Below, piece after piece: positions 22,124-34,174 of a stretch of 64,000 bases of DNA; position 1 is the stretch's first letter, and every line of letters begins with the position of its first letter. The notes beneath the pieces are model-generated. The model was not told where the DNA came from. It worked only from the letters and a program-made list of their open reading frames with translations, and made no database searches. The DNA is taken from positions 170,701 through 234,700 of the forward strand of contig JADNYJ010000054.1 of the NCBI GenBank assembly GCA_015501075.1, in the 5' to 3' direction. The DNA is from Gymnopilus junonius (lineage: Eukaryota > Basidiomycota > Agaricomycetes > Agaricales > Galerinaceae). Position numbers and translations under genes: made by a program.

Positions 22124-25100
22124 GTGTTTACCAGCATTGGGACGACACAGAGATATTTAGATTGGGTTTGAATTGCTTATTATGCCTTCTGTATCAATCT
22201 AGCATTTACATTTGTAGCTCATTTATACCACTCATGTGGTACATCATTTATGTATAGTATCACAGCAATATTTATCGTACATACCCCAACTTCGCGCATT
22301 GTATAAAAACCAATGAAAAATTCGGACAAAAAGCGGGGTAAGTAATGTGAACGGCACGTGCCCGGATCATCGAGTTATAAAAGCCTCATTCCGCTCTCAC
22401 GCCCTCTTTCTTCACTGCACTCAAGTCAAATTGCAAACCATCGCCCACCAACTTTCCCAACGGCTGGTTTTGTGCCAAAGTAGTGCTGAAACGAACCGTT
22501 TGGATGTCTTAGCGCTCGACACTCGTCACGTCTTTCCTTGAGCCTCTCTTTGTCCTTGAGGAGAGAAGGGCCGGCAGTTCACACACTTCACATGCACCCC
22601 TTTATACCTTCCACTATTATCAAAATAGTTTTGAAAAAAGATTAATTGACATGATTCCTTTTGAGATGATTTATGGATGTACCGCCAGCTTCAAGATATT
22701 CAAGATATATTAAGAAGATATGCAAGTCTACAACAAGAGTCTGCGTCAAGAGAATGAACAAGAATCAAGTGGAAAGCCAACCCTTTCACGATGAAATCTT
22801 CAAGCCATTGCCGCCAATGTTAGAATGCATCAAGGGTCAAGCTTTCAAGAATCGTGAGCATGCATACCAACTGAGCCGTTAACATTAGAAACCTGTGTAC
22901 ACAATTTGAGATGATAACCGTCTGAGCATAGACCTCAAGATTCAAGAATCAAGGACACGTCCAAAAAGCAAGAATTTATATTTCAAAATGTGCGAATTAA
23001 TACCTATCTATATACACGAATGCGTAACTAGCAACGACGGTAAAGTGGTGAGGTGATAAAATTATGATACAATGAAGTTAAATTTTAACGTTTATAGGGG
23101 CCCTATCAAATAGTAATAAATCCTCCGGGGGTATGTATAATTTAATATTTTCTATAGATGCAAAGAACGAGAGCGGTGAGAGCGTGCTTCAAGATATATG
23201 ATACAGACAACAAATAGCAAAGCGACAAGGCAATCAGAAGGTTTTCTTCGCCAAAACGAAGTTTTTTCTATGCCAACGGGGCTGGCGGAAGATGTGCGCG
23301 ACAAGACGAAAATGCGAGGATATTGGTGAAAAGATGCAGCAAATCAGAGAAGCGGAAGCCGGGCAATTGCAAGCTTCTCCTTGAAATCATTGAGTTTGCG
23401 AAGAAAAGCGGACGTGGCGCGCTAGAAGATGATGCAAAGCAACTTAGCCCAAGCTGGATGACTCAAAGAGTCAAACAACGTACCGAAATAAAAGCCTTAA
23501 ACCAACTCAAAACATGGGCCTCAAATGACGCGTGAAAGCCTTCTCCGGAGCTACTTCCAGCCTAAAATTCAAATGATTATAAGTTGCAAGCCCAAATGCG
23601 TGAATCTGGCTTTCAACTGACATTCGCAGAGCCATAGTCCGTCACGAAACTGGTCTCATAACGAATAGGCTCCGTTTTCTGACAAGCAATCGGTGTTAGG
23701 GTGATTTTTTTCCGATATACTATGAGATAAAACGTACCGAAATGACTAACGGAGCCGACGTGCCAGACCATGGGACGTGAGTAGGGAGACGCGAGGGGTA
23801 TGAAAGGTTGGGTAACAGCGTCTTATAATGATCCGACTGACATCCCACTAGATTGATGGAAGGTAGAGAATGACTGGCGTGGGGCATCTTCGCACGACTC
23901 TCTGGGGTAGGTGGAGCAAAACCAGCAACAGCACGAGGAAAAGTGCTACGGAGGTTTGAGAAAAGAGTGTCTGAATAGCGTAGTAGAGAATTTTGGCACG
24001 TCTTGTAGGATCTCGTAGGCCGAGATCGAAAGAATGAAGGTGGGAAGGTGGGAGAAGAAAGAGGTAAGGTTAAAAAGAAAAAAGGGACGAGATTCCCCAC
24101 TTATACAGCAAAATTCGAACTGCGCTCGGGCTCCTTGCCCAGAAATGGGGCTAGCCCTGCCGAACCTTCCAATTTGAGGTTGGTTCCGCGCCTTCCTCCT
24201 CGGTCAAGTTTACACGTTTATTCTGCAGCAAAAAAGCCCACGAGAACGAACGTGGCAAGAAACCGAGTGGCCTATGGGTATAGGTACGTCGTCGCTCATC
24301 TGTAGGGTGCAGGCCTGATGCAGCAGACGTTACGGACAAGAACCTTGTTCCAGTGTCTCATTGCACCTATGATCCTTAGGTTAGAACGCGTCCCTCTTTC
24401 GAAGCAAAGTCGTCACTTGCCTGGCTACACTTTCAACAGCAAATGCTTACAAAAAAAGTGAACATCTGCATGGAGAATCTTCGTTTATCGTTCCTGGATT
24501 CCCCACCTGGCTCTATGGCTTGAGCGAAGCTGCGATGGAATCGACTGACTGCCAATACCAAGAGAGGCCGAGGCTACAATATATTTATACTTCATCCTGT
24601 GTTATATCAAGGCTGCATCATACAGGAATGTGCCCAGAAGGCAGTTGTCAATGGTCGTTTGCGTTTGGGCGAAGAAGGCTTCCATGAAGAGAATGTCATT
24701 CTTGGGACAAGGCCCTCGGGACATCGACCTTTACGACTCTGATGGAAGGATGCCCACAATGAGTTCTTGAAAATGTCTATCAATATCCTTTCTTCTGGCA
24801 GTTCATTCCTCGTGTCCTCCTTTCTGTGCACTGGCTCTGCTCTTGTGTGACGTTACAGTCACGGTCACTGTGCTGAAGCTTGGCAACTCTGCATGAATTT
24901 CTTAGGCAGCCAAGCCCCTCGATTATAAGATATCCTGGACCAGAGAATATGCGCTAGCCATGTGCAGCAGTCCATTTTTTTGAGGGCATCCGAGACCTTT
25001 TCGGGTCACCAGCAAAGAGAAATGACCAAAGTTCTTATTTCCCATCAAGACCAAGAGTCCGAGGAGGACTTGGTCGCATCTGGATAGCCTGCAAACCCTC

Positions 25101-26029
25101 AGAATTATGAGGTTAATGTAATGGATGTAATGACTCAACTGCATGTATTTTTTTGCGTCATGTTTGATTGGAATATTTTCGTGGCGGCGCCAACCCATGT
25201 CCCATCCTCCTATTGCGCCGTACGGACGACGAGAAGGAATGAACTCCATCGCAAGGGCACCTATAAATCCTCTGATATAAACAAGGCAGAAATTTGGGGA
25301 ATGTTCCAGCAAGTATGCCGTTCGTGAAGATGTCGCCTTGGAATGAAAATCAGGACTGCAAGATCAGAAAAGCAAAAAGACACACTGAGGACCGTCCTAC
25401 AGCTTCACGATTGGTGCCTTCGATCACTGTTTGACCACCAGAATTTAAGAATAACCATCAGCTTGCTCGAAAGCGTGTTCAACGTCTTGCACAACTTGAA
25501 ATCTGGGACAATGTCTCGCCTAGTGGCCCCGCTGTGGCCCAACCTGCAATCCCCTCCCGGACAATGAAGTGAGTAGCCTATGCCACGACGCCCAACGTAA
25601 AGGTCACCCAACGAGTTCGAATTTCATGTTCAGAAAGGTCGAAAAGCTGACGAATATCTCGGCGACATCAAATCTTCAGTTCCTGTGTGATTGAAAGAAA
25701 GCCATCCGGTGTCTCGACCACAATTTTCCAAGCCTTCAAGCCTGCACAAATCGACGAGGTAACGCCTTATGTTGAGGTCGGGTGCATCTTTTCCTTGAGG
25801 ACTAACTTGTTGATTTTTGACTGTTGGATAAAGGACCAGGATGCGGTGGACCAGGTGGTTGACAGTGAGTCTCCAGAAAAGGAGATCTGGCCTCACCAAC
25901 GCGAAGCTCAGAATTCAATCACCGACTCGGACGACTCCCCACAGCAATCTTCAACTGGCCCCTTGCCTCCTCATTTTTCAATCGAGCGCCTTTTCCCCTT
26001 CCCGCGTATCTACAACTCCCTTTTTTTTT
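22124..26029. other. Long gene-poor stretch, no supported gene
   Basis: About 3.9 kb with only short open frames that overlap on both strands and show no family features I recognise. It contains purine- and T-rich tracts. It may hold old repeats or regulatory DNA, but I cannot support any call. Confidence 0.35.
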
Positions 26030-27000
26030 CTCTTTTTTTGCAAATTTTATCGCCAAAATGTTTCAAAAGTCCTTCCAAGTCTTCAACGAATCGCTGCCTA
26101 TCGATACATCGACTTTCCAACCATAGAACTACACCGTGATCCAAGATAATAAACCGCCCAGTTCATCAGTTGGACTCCTCTTTATTGTTCAATATTCAAC
26201 GCTCGCTGAGGCGACGCTGACTCAAGGCGCTATCGAGCCATTGGCAAGAATCACCTGCAAGCTTTGGTCGGTTATCCATTTAGACGATTTTCCATTGTTC
26301 TTTCCGCCTGGAAACAATTAATGCATGGCCCTTGGATTATCGTCCGTGTGGGTAATTTTAGGCCAAGGCAAGCCTGCGTATGATTTTCGACGGAATTCGT
26401 AAAGATTCACTTTCTTGCAACGATAACGGAAGTACGCTATTCTCATCGACTTCTCATCCCTCCTTCAAAATTTCAGGCCAGAGTTAAGACAGGAAATAAT
26501 TAGCGTTCGAGGACATTTGCTACCTATATGACTCCCTGTTTTTCCCCTTTTTTATCCGCAACATGTTTCAAAAGCCATTCCAAGTCAGGAACCAATCGCC
26601 TATCGATATATCGGCTTTAAAACCTTAGAACTACGCCATGATTCAAGGTCCTAAATCGCCTATCGATATATCGGCTTTAAAACCTTAGAACTACGCCATG
26701 ATTCAAGGTCCTAAACCGCCTATTTCTAATCAACAGTTGAGTCCCTTTAATCGTTCAATATTCGACTCTGACCCACGCAAGGCGCTATCAAGCCATTGTT
26801 AAGAATCCCCTTTGGTCCGTTGGCCATTGGCGACTTTCCAATGTCGTTGCGGCCTGGTAAGTATGAATGCATGGCCCCCAACTGGATTGTCGTCTGTATG
26901 CCTAATTTTGGGCCTCATGTCTTTCAAAGGTCACAAAAGTATGTCATTCTACAGCTATTCCCATTCATTTTTGTCCCTCCTTTGAATCCAGGCGAGAATC
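26030..27000. repeat. Two diverged direct copies of a roughly 520-base noncoding unit
   Basis: The block starting near 26055 (AATGTTTCAAAAGTCCTTCC) reappears near 26562 (CATGTTTCAAAAGCCATTCC). Shared later landmarks are CTATCGATA-CATCG/TATCG, TAGAACTAC-CC-TGAT, GTTCAATATTC, AAGGCGCTATC-AGCCATTG, GACTTTCCA/GATTTTCCATTG and GCATGGCCC. Order and spacing are kept while identity looks roughly 70-75 percent by eye. No coding frame is shared, so this is an old tandem duplication of noncoding DNA. The second copy contains a further, exact duplication. Confidence 0.65.
26594..26715. repeat. Exact 60-base tandem duplication
   Basis: Bases 26596-26655 and 26656-26715 are identical apart from their outer edges (unit begins TCGCCTATCGATATATCGGC). 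The identity shows that this duplication is recent compared with the larger repeat around it. An assembly artefact is possible. Confidence 0.85.
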
Positions 27001-27766
27001 GAAGGAATTTCAGGCTTTTTGTCAATTTCGCCCGCAAAGCAGACATGTTCCTGCGGAGTCGGATTTATATATTTTTCAGTGGTGTCCAAATTCTTCGGTT
27101 TTTGCATTGGGATGCGAATGCTGTTCATTTTTATTTGGTTGCCCTTTGAATTGTTTCCTCCATTGGATTCTGTCCTGCTACACGTCTCTACTTAGGGACA
27201 GTAGACAGGAGCTATCTCGTTCTATACGGGATGACTTCTAGGGTTCTTGACAGTATTCAAAACCGTCGCCCGATTTATCTTATCCCTTTTTTTTAGCTTA
27301 AGATGGTTCTCTTGTTTTTTAGGTGTCTGTTTCGGCCTTGGATCCGTTTTTTTCCTTCTGTCATCCCCTTCTCCTCAGCGCGACAGAGTCCATACAGAGC
27401 TTACATTCCTCTTTTTCAATGAAGTTCAAATATTTGGACTAGAGCCGAAAACCATACTCATTGGTTTGACTGGCCTTTGAAAAATAACCAACGTATTTTT
27501 TTTATCGGACTCTGTTCTGTGGGCGACGAATCACGATTGATCTGTGTCTTGCGTCTTTCACACCATTCCATCTGGTTTCCCTTCAGATTCTTATCACTTA
27601 TTTCCTCCGGGCATTAGAGATCAAATATCGACTGCGACAGACATTGATATTGCTTTCCATGATGATTCTGTTGTTAACTTAGTAGTGAGTAGCAAGTAGT
27701 ACACTTTGATAATATTCCTCAATCCAACGAAAATTTGTAGTATGTACAGACAATTCAGAACTGAAA
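27001..27766. other. Intergenic, nothing recognised
   Basis: About 770 bases with T-rich tracts before the 3' end of the methyltransferase gene. No supported gene or RNA was found. Confidence 0.35.
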
Positions 27767-28766
27767 TTACGAACTAATAGGTTTCTTTCCTTTTGCAACA
27801 AAGAGGGTACCCTCATTACCTTGAATCTTCACAGTACTGAACGGCTCAAAAGTGAAACAGCACAACCCAGCAGCATCAAAGGCATCCTTGACAGCTTCTT
27901 GCGATATCCCATGGACATGGGCGACGACGTGATGGAATTGTTCAGGAAAGAGCGTGCTGTTGGAGCTTGGTGCAGAAGAGGACGAGGAGCCGTCTGCGTG
28001 CGAGTGCGTGTTCTGGGTCATGTCCACCACGAGCAGAGTTCCGCCTGGCTTTAAGAAGAAGGTAAGGATCTTCGTGATTTTCGTGATGTCTTCAAAGTGG
28101 TGGTAAGATGCTGAGCACTACGAGGGAAACGGGTATGTGAATATATTTATATTCCTCAAAGCAGGAGGGTTACTGCTTACGGTGATAACATCGAATTTGA
28201 GACCGTCAAGCTCGCCTTCTTCGCCTTTGAGCTCGCTGCAGATTGCTCGCATCTCCTCTGCGGGGATACCCTGATTGAACACGTGTTCATTGAAGTCATC
28301 TACCGGAGTTTGACTAATATCCACCCCAATGAGTAACTTGGTATGGGGAGCCAGTTCGCGCGATAAAAGGCCTGCAGAAGTTAGCATAATGTCAGCATAC
28401 GATCAGACTAGTAGAGTTCGACTCGGAACGTTGATATGGCTCACCAACATTGCACGCGAAATCCATCAGGGTGGTTGAGTTCTCGTCGAAAGGATAACGA
28501 TCAAGTATCGCTTGGGCACTCCTGCACAGGAAAAGAATAAATGACAATGCTTCAGCGGGATGGATCTTTCCGAGGCACCTTTTCGCGAGCTCGATTATCT
28601 GTTCGTTAATCATACTAGCACCAGGTTTGTTGTAGTGTTCCTTGTTGGACGTAGCGTAATCCTTCGTTTTACCATACCCATGGGAAGGTTGGCCGTCCTC
28701 CACTTCGTGGATGAGATGGACAGGGTGATGCATATGTGGGTGCGGGTGGTCGTGTTCTTCAGGCAT
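27767..28766 (-). CDS. Class I SAM-dependent methyltransferase
   Basis: Four exons (28766-28579, 28521-28445, 28371-28181, 28117-27767) encode 268 residues, all phases consistent. The first 25 residues are rich in histidine (PEEHDHPHPHMHHPVHLIHE). Motif I reads TLMDFACNVGLLSRELAP, the acidic strand-2 end is LIGVDIS, and the later core holds CSASYHHFEDITKITKIL and FFLKPGGTLLVVDM (motif III region). This layout matches the fungal group of small soluble methyltransferases with an HH-F-D motif. The acceptor molecule cannot be told. Upstream is an open 1 kb region, and the FunK1 array starts beyond it on the same strand. The frame is intact. The ATG at 28766 is the only good start and lies directly before the His-rich leader. 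Confidence 0.88.
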
Positions 28767-29812
28767 CTTTAGTTACTTGTGTAGATATACTAGTCTGATA
28801 AATCTAATGGACTCGCTTCAGATATGTTCGCCAAAAGCCTTGAGAGAAAGGGAAACATACCTTTCGGGTGTTTTGAATGTTGGTGGAGAAGATCAAAGGA
28901 GTAGATGGGGTGCTCAATCGCTTTATACCTTTCCCTATACGCATCAGATGACAAGGAAGCAAAATGGAAACTGTCAGATCGGAATGTCTCCTTTAGGTTT
29001 CAGGAAAATGGTATATTATCAGTCTGGCTGAGAGGAGAGACGAGTCAGTACACACTGGTAGTCATCATGCACGTCTGACTGACCAGGTACTCATCCGATA
29101 CCGAAAGACTCCGCTTGAAACTTGACACACGTCTGCATTCGGCAACAACAGCGGTTAGCAGTTGGCGTTCTTTAATTCAGGCTCCGACTTGAATTGAACC
29201 TTCCTTCCTTCTTGGCCTCATCACGTAATGATTATCGCTTTGCGACCTCTACCTATCATATAGTCATTGTTCCCTGGTGCTACCATTGCCGTGTTTGTTC
29301 AACCATACAATGCGCTTGTACTTGCCTGAAACTCTCATGCCGTCTCCGAATTTCAGGGGACCGTCCAATATCTCTGTTCGCTTGTGCAAGCTTCTCTACG
29401 TTGATGACAATGGCCATGGTCTCTGCTCCACTCCTTATTTTACTGGCTTTTCACATTTTGGTCACAGTTCCATTTGAAAACAAAGGATGGAGGACAGCCA
29501 AATAGAGGTTTTGCTACATACGGCATACCACTCCGATGTGCCAAGACGTCAGCGACCCTTGATATTCTTCCTGTGGACACTGTCGCTTTCCGTTGACCAC
29601 TGATCGTGTTCACGACGGAATGATATCTGAAGCATAGGTCGAAGCGGCATGTCAATTCGATTTACTACATACCTTTACCTGCCAGATAAACACCGTCCCT
29701 GAAGACCATCTCCAATGCAAAGACAAACGCTACAAAAACATACAAGTATAGAGAAATTGGTATCAACGCAATTGTCAAACTAGGAGGCAGTCGAACCCAT
29801 GACATCGAAGGG
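28767..29812. other. Intergenic, nothing recognised
   Basis: About 1 kb between the methyltransferase start and the 3' end of the first FunK1 gene. No supported coding sequence was seen. The segment 29588-29621 resembles part of 6740-6785. Confidence 0.35.
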
Positions 29813-32800
29813 CTAGGATGTTTCTTTTGGCCGAGTACGACCGAGGATATCACTGTATTTCTCGTAGAGTTCTTTCTTTTTCTCGTCGGTGAGTACAAAT
29901 GATGGTTTGAAGTGAGTGAAGGAATTCAACAACGGAACGAAGTGTGGAGAGCGTCTGCGTTTCAAGTGAAGCACCAGTTTCTCGTTGAAGCCTTTCCAAA
30001 GATCATTCGAATCCTCAAGAAAAGATTCGTCAGATTGTTTTTCGTCCTCTTCGAATTGTTCTTCATTTTCTTCAACTCGTTCAATCCTTGAGGCCCTTGC
30101 AATTCTTGCATCCGGGAGGACAATAGCCTCATCGTTCTCAACCCCGTTGTCGTCAGATTCTTCAATTTCGATAACCTGACGTTGAGTGGCCTGACGATCC
30201 TGAATTCGGTTATGACAGGCCCGTAAAGTAGTACAAAGCGCGTCTGCAAACTTCCAACAAACTTTGTAATTGGCTTGTACCTTCTTTGCAGCATCTTCAA
30301 TGGCGCCATGAGTGTAGAAAAACAACTTCTCTTTCAAGCAGTTGGTATAGTTGGACGTTATCCAGGCGTTGACATCAACGCCCTTTACCCGTTTCCCATC
30401 CTGATACTGAAGGAATACGTAGGGCAAGATCCAAATAAAGGATTCCAATTCGTGGTGATAATAACGTTCTCGACGTCCATCCCAATATTGCTCTTTGAGA
30501 AGATCGAGTGCCATGAATGGAATGGTACCTGTCCGGTCCGTGCCAAAGACCCGTGGTTCCCATTGAAGCAGAGAAAGATCAAAATCTGTTAAAACTCCAC
30601 AGCCGGTCTCTTCATCGTACATGAGGTTGTTTAGGCTAGGATCGCCGTGTTCAATGAAATTTTGCCACAGGAACGCGTGACCTAGATGAAAGTAATGCGT
30701 CAATTTGAGAAGTCGGCTTTCCCCAGAGGTTTCGACTTACATAGGACGCCCTCGAGCCAGGCTTTGACGAACTCCCAACCCTTGAGTGTCGTAATCTTCG
30801 TCAACCTCTTCATGCCAATGATCCTCATCGTCCGGTGGCCTTTCCACCGGCGCCTAACCATACTCCTGACGCGCTGCGTCGAGGTCCCTTCTACGTCACC
30901 ATAGAAGTAGAACTTGGGTAGATAGTTGAACATGCTCGGGATCTCTAGTTCGCCCCTGACTTCATCATGCTCTGCCTTCAGTCGGTCTTCCTCGGCCACT
31001 CTGTATGTCACCTCCATTGTCAGCCCTTCGTGGCGTCGTTGGACCTCTGGATGGTAGATTTTGCACACCATTTGAGTCTCGTTCTCGTCATTTTCACTGT
31101 AACCTGTCGCTGATACGACAGCGGTAGCCCTTCCCCCAAGACAATGGGGCTGGTATGACAAGAACTCGTCCATATTGAGAACGACACGAGAAAATTTGTC
31201 AACGTTGTTTTCGCCCAGGGTTTTCCAGGTCTTCGAAAAGTCATAAGACTGTTCCAGCACCTTGTTCAGAGTGAATTTGACCAGAGGGGTATTGCGATCG
31301 TTCTCGTCCTCGGAAGGGACTTTCGCTTTGCTCTTGCCTTTTTTCGATTCCTTGCGGTGTTGTTCTTCTGCTGCGGGACTAGGACCATTGCTGTGCCATG
31401 TTTTTGCTTGGGGATCAAGGTCCGGTAAGACACCCCAATCTTTCATAGAGAAACGCTGGAATGCAAGTAAAAGAACGAGGAAACGGGGCAAGTCCTCGAA
31501 GATATTGATCGCGCCTGATTGTGCGATGCCTTGCCGATCATAGTACCAGATCCACAAGTAGCAATCTGCCAGGATAAATAGAAATCAGAACAAGAAAATA
31601 AGAATCATGACGGATGAGAAAAGCATACCGGTGAACGATATATTGATAACGTGATGGATACCCAAGCTGTAAGACAGCATCTCCAAAGCGTACGAGGCGC
31701 ATTGCACGCGCCCATCAACCGCTTCCTCGATTGTCTGTTCAACTGGCCCAGAGGATGCATTTGCGTACGAACCTGAGGCTGCAGGGGTGCCTCGGTTCAG
31801 CTTCTTGGGTAGAGGCTGGCCATCGCTATCACCAAGATTTGCGACGTCGCTATCTCGTTCCAAAGTGCTCACTGGTTGACTGCTCGTTCCCGTCTCCCCC
31901 CCTTCCATAGTCGCGACATCCACACCTTCCAGCTTATCACGTCCCTCTTGTTTTGCATTGTCTGCCTTGTATTCGAAGTTTTTGTTGAGTTCATACATGA
32001 TCCCTTCAGGATGCTTTGTGTTATTGACCTTAAATTCGTGGCATGAGAGGACCGAGCACCATCGCAGTCGCGAACCCTGAGGTGGGGCGTCTTGAAAGTT
32101 TTCATCTTTACATTCGTGTATTTTGGAGAGAGCAGCTCTAGACGATATGCAGACGTCCGGGATACGGTCAACTGAGGTTCCCTGATAGTAGGAAAGGACT
32201 TGACGAGGGTGATTAACTTGAAAGCGAATGTTCAACTCGTCTGGGGGGCGCACCCCAAAGTTTTTGTTGTAGACCCTCTGCAGGTGATCGAGGGCTTTGT
32301 TGCAGAAGGTGACATATGGTGCATAACGTTCAGTTTCGTCTATCCTCTGCAGCTTTTCCTTACTGTTGCAGCACGTCAGGACGGACGGACATTGAATATC
32401 AAAGAAGGCAGAAACTCACAATGCAATCAATGAAATCCTGATATCCCGATCGTTTGTAATAGGTATAACTTCCGCAAAGGCCCTTTCGAGAAGCTTCTGT
32501 AGTTTTTCGTCTCTCTCTTTCACCAAGTTGTGTTCGTCCGTCTGGCCAATGTCGTCAACCGATTCCTCTCGTCGTGCAGTCTCATTGGGCTCCGTGGAAG
32601 TGCCTGCAGTGTTGCTTTTCTGGGGCTTCAAGTTGGTGGTGGTATAGTAGCGATCTGACTGCATTTTCTCGATCCGGACCTGCAAATCGTCCACCACCTT
32701 CTTCTCCTTGGTATCCGGGTCCATAACCAAGTACAAAAAGTACTTGAGAAGCCTATCAAAGTCACATTTCACAAAATTCTCGAGGTCCAACGCGAAACCT

Positions 32801-32829
32801 TGCTTGAGATCCTCCTGCCTTTCGAGCAT
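29813..32829 (-). CDS. FunK1-type fungal protein kinase, copy A
   Basis: Exons 32829-32420, 32362-31629, 31565-30741 and 30681-29813 give 945 residues in one consistent frame. The N-terminal part has FDRLLKYFLYLVM. A long variable linker ends in QCASYALEMLSY. Kinase parts follow: GRATAVVSATGY and MVCKIYHPEVQRRHEGLTME (ATP-lysine region), then HAFLWQNFIEHGDPSLNNLM (catalytic loop, HGD), GVLTDFDLSLLQWEPRV (metal-binding DFD) and RTGTIPFMALDLL (activation segment). FunK1 is a kinase family expanded in mushroom fungi; its targets are unknown. In copy B a separate first exon exists. The matching DNA here (upstream, near 32940-32890) starts with ATGTCGAAAGG but runs into a stop. I therefore use the in-frame ATG at 32829, which lies in the former splice acceptor region, so the protein may have lost its first residues. 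Confidence 0.85.
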
Positions 32830-34174
32830 AACGCGCAGCGCGCGTCAGCCCAAGTCACAGTTGTTGAAAGAAAGAGTCACGCACCTAAGCTTCGCCTAAC
32901 TAAGCGAAGTCACCCCGCAGCCTCTGGTGTCGACAATTGCAGTTTCTGACCACCTTTCGACATCTCTAGTATGTTAATGATATTCTTAGACAAAATATTT
33001 AGAAGGCAAATGAACTACCTACGTGTGCTGATGATAACACCCGTAACCGTAATCCCGTTCTTTCCTGCTTGAAGGGGACAATAATGTATCCATAACCACA
33101 TACAGGTAAGGCTTGCTTGAGTGTTAAACATCCTAGGGAACTTTCGAATAATCTGTACGTCTGAAGCCGCCCGCTAACGATCATCCCCGCAGGCATTCAT
33201 ATAACCCCAAAAGCGAGAACTGAGAGTGCCTTGTGTAGATGATCCTGCTAGGGAACTCTCGTGCATTGTCGACCAAATAACATATTTAGCGATGCAGAAA
33301 ATATCGTATCTTCGACACGACGGGACTGAAATCCGCTTAGGGGACGCATCGTGACTCTTGAGCTCAGCAGCACCCAAGCGGGATGTTTAGTTTGCATATT
33401 CCTTCCGCACAGGGCGTTGAGGGAACGCATATGGCCTAGGTGATTGGATGGTTGCCTGTCTGTTGAAAATCGCCGTGCTGGGCCTTCGGTGTACTTGAGG
33501 TTAGGTGCCGCAGCGCTGGCCTCCCATCTTCATGGAGCACTATGTAGGACTTGCCAAACTTCTGCGAAAACAACGGAAATTGATCGTAGACAATGACAGG
33601 CAATCGCTGGAGGTTGAGGCCTAGGGAGGCCTGATAGCCTTGCGGACTGTAAAGAACGCTATCAGGAATGTATTCGGCACTGACATGTCAAGTTGTTTTT
33701 GCAAGGTGAGAAAAGTCCATCATCGATGTCGTCGTTTGAAGAAATAAGCGTGACAAGTCATAGACGTGCGATGCATCTACTCGCACAGCCAAATGCTTGT
33801 AACATTGGATGGTACATATGTCGTATAGATCATTGCTAGAAAATACATCAGAAATCCGTACATTCTGTGCCAGAGTATGACCATTTTCCTCTACGTCGTC
33901 TGCATCTTTGTCGACTTTCAAGATGGGAGTCTCATCATCATGGTGATCTGCAAGCAATTTGTCTCCATTTACTCAGTAGTGCATCATTGTGAATTTGTTG
34001 TCGTATAGTAAAAATTGTAAAGCAAAAAAAATCATGACTATTCGTTAAATTACACTGCCTGGTTCCAGAAGCGACACTGTATGTTGGGTATAGAGGTGGG
34101 TATCGGTGAAGTCCTACAGAAATGGAGGGCAGGCAGAAAAAATAATCCTATAATTCGTCATCGGACTGGGGATC
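32830..34174. other. Gap between FunK1 copies A and B; no supported gene
   Basis: About 1.3 kb. It includes the decayed first exon of copy A (about 32885-32945). An 89-codon minus-strand frame at 33957-33688 (contains ILKVDKDADDVEENGHTLAQ) has no family I recognise and may be chance or a relic. Confidence 0.35.

Noticed and set aside
24923..25312. A 129-codon minus-strand frame in the gene-poor region
   Set aside because: No recognisable domain or splice context; not supported.
29786..29806. Possible minus-strand tRNA around GGGTTCGACTGCC
   Set aside because: The bases flanking the TTCGA do not pair as a T-stem and no cloverleaf is seen.
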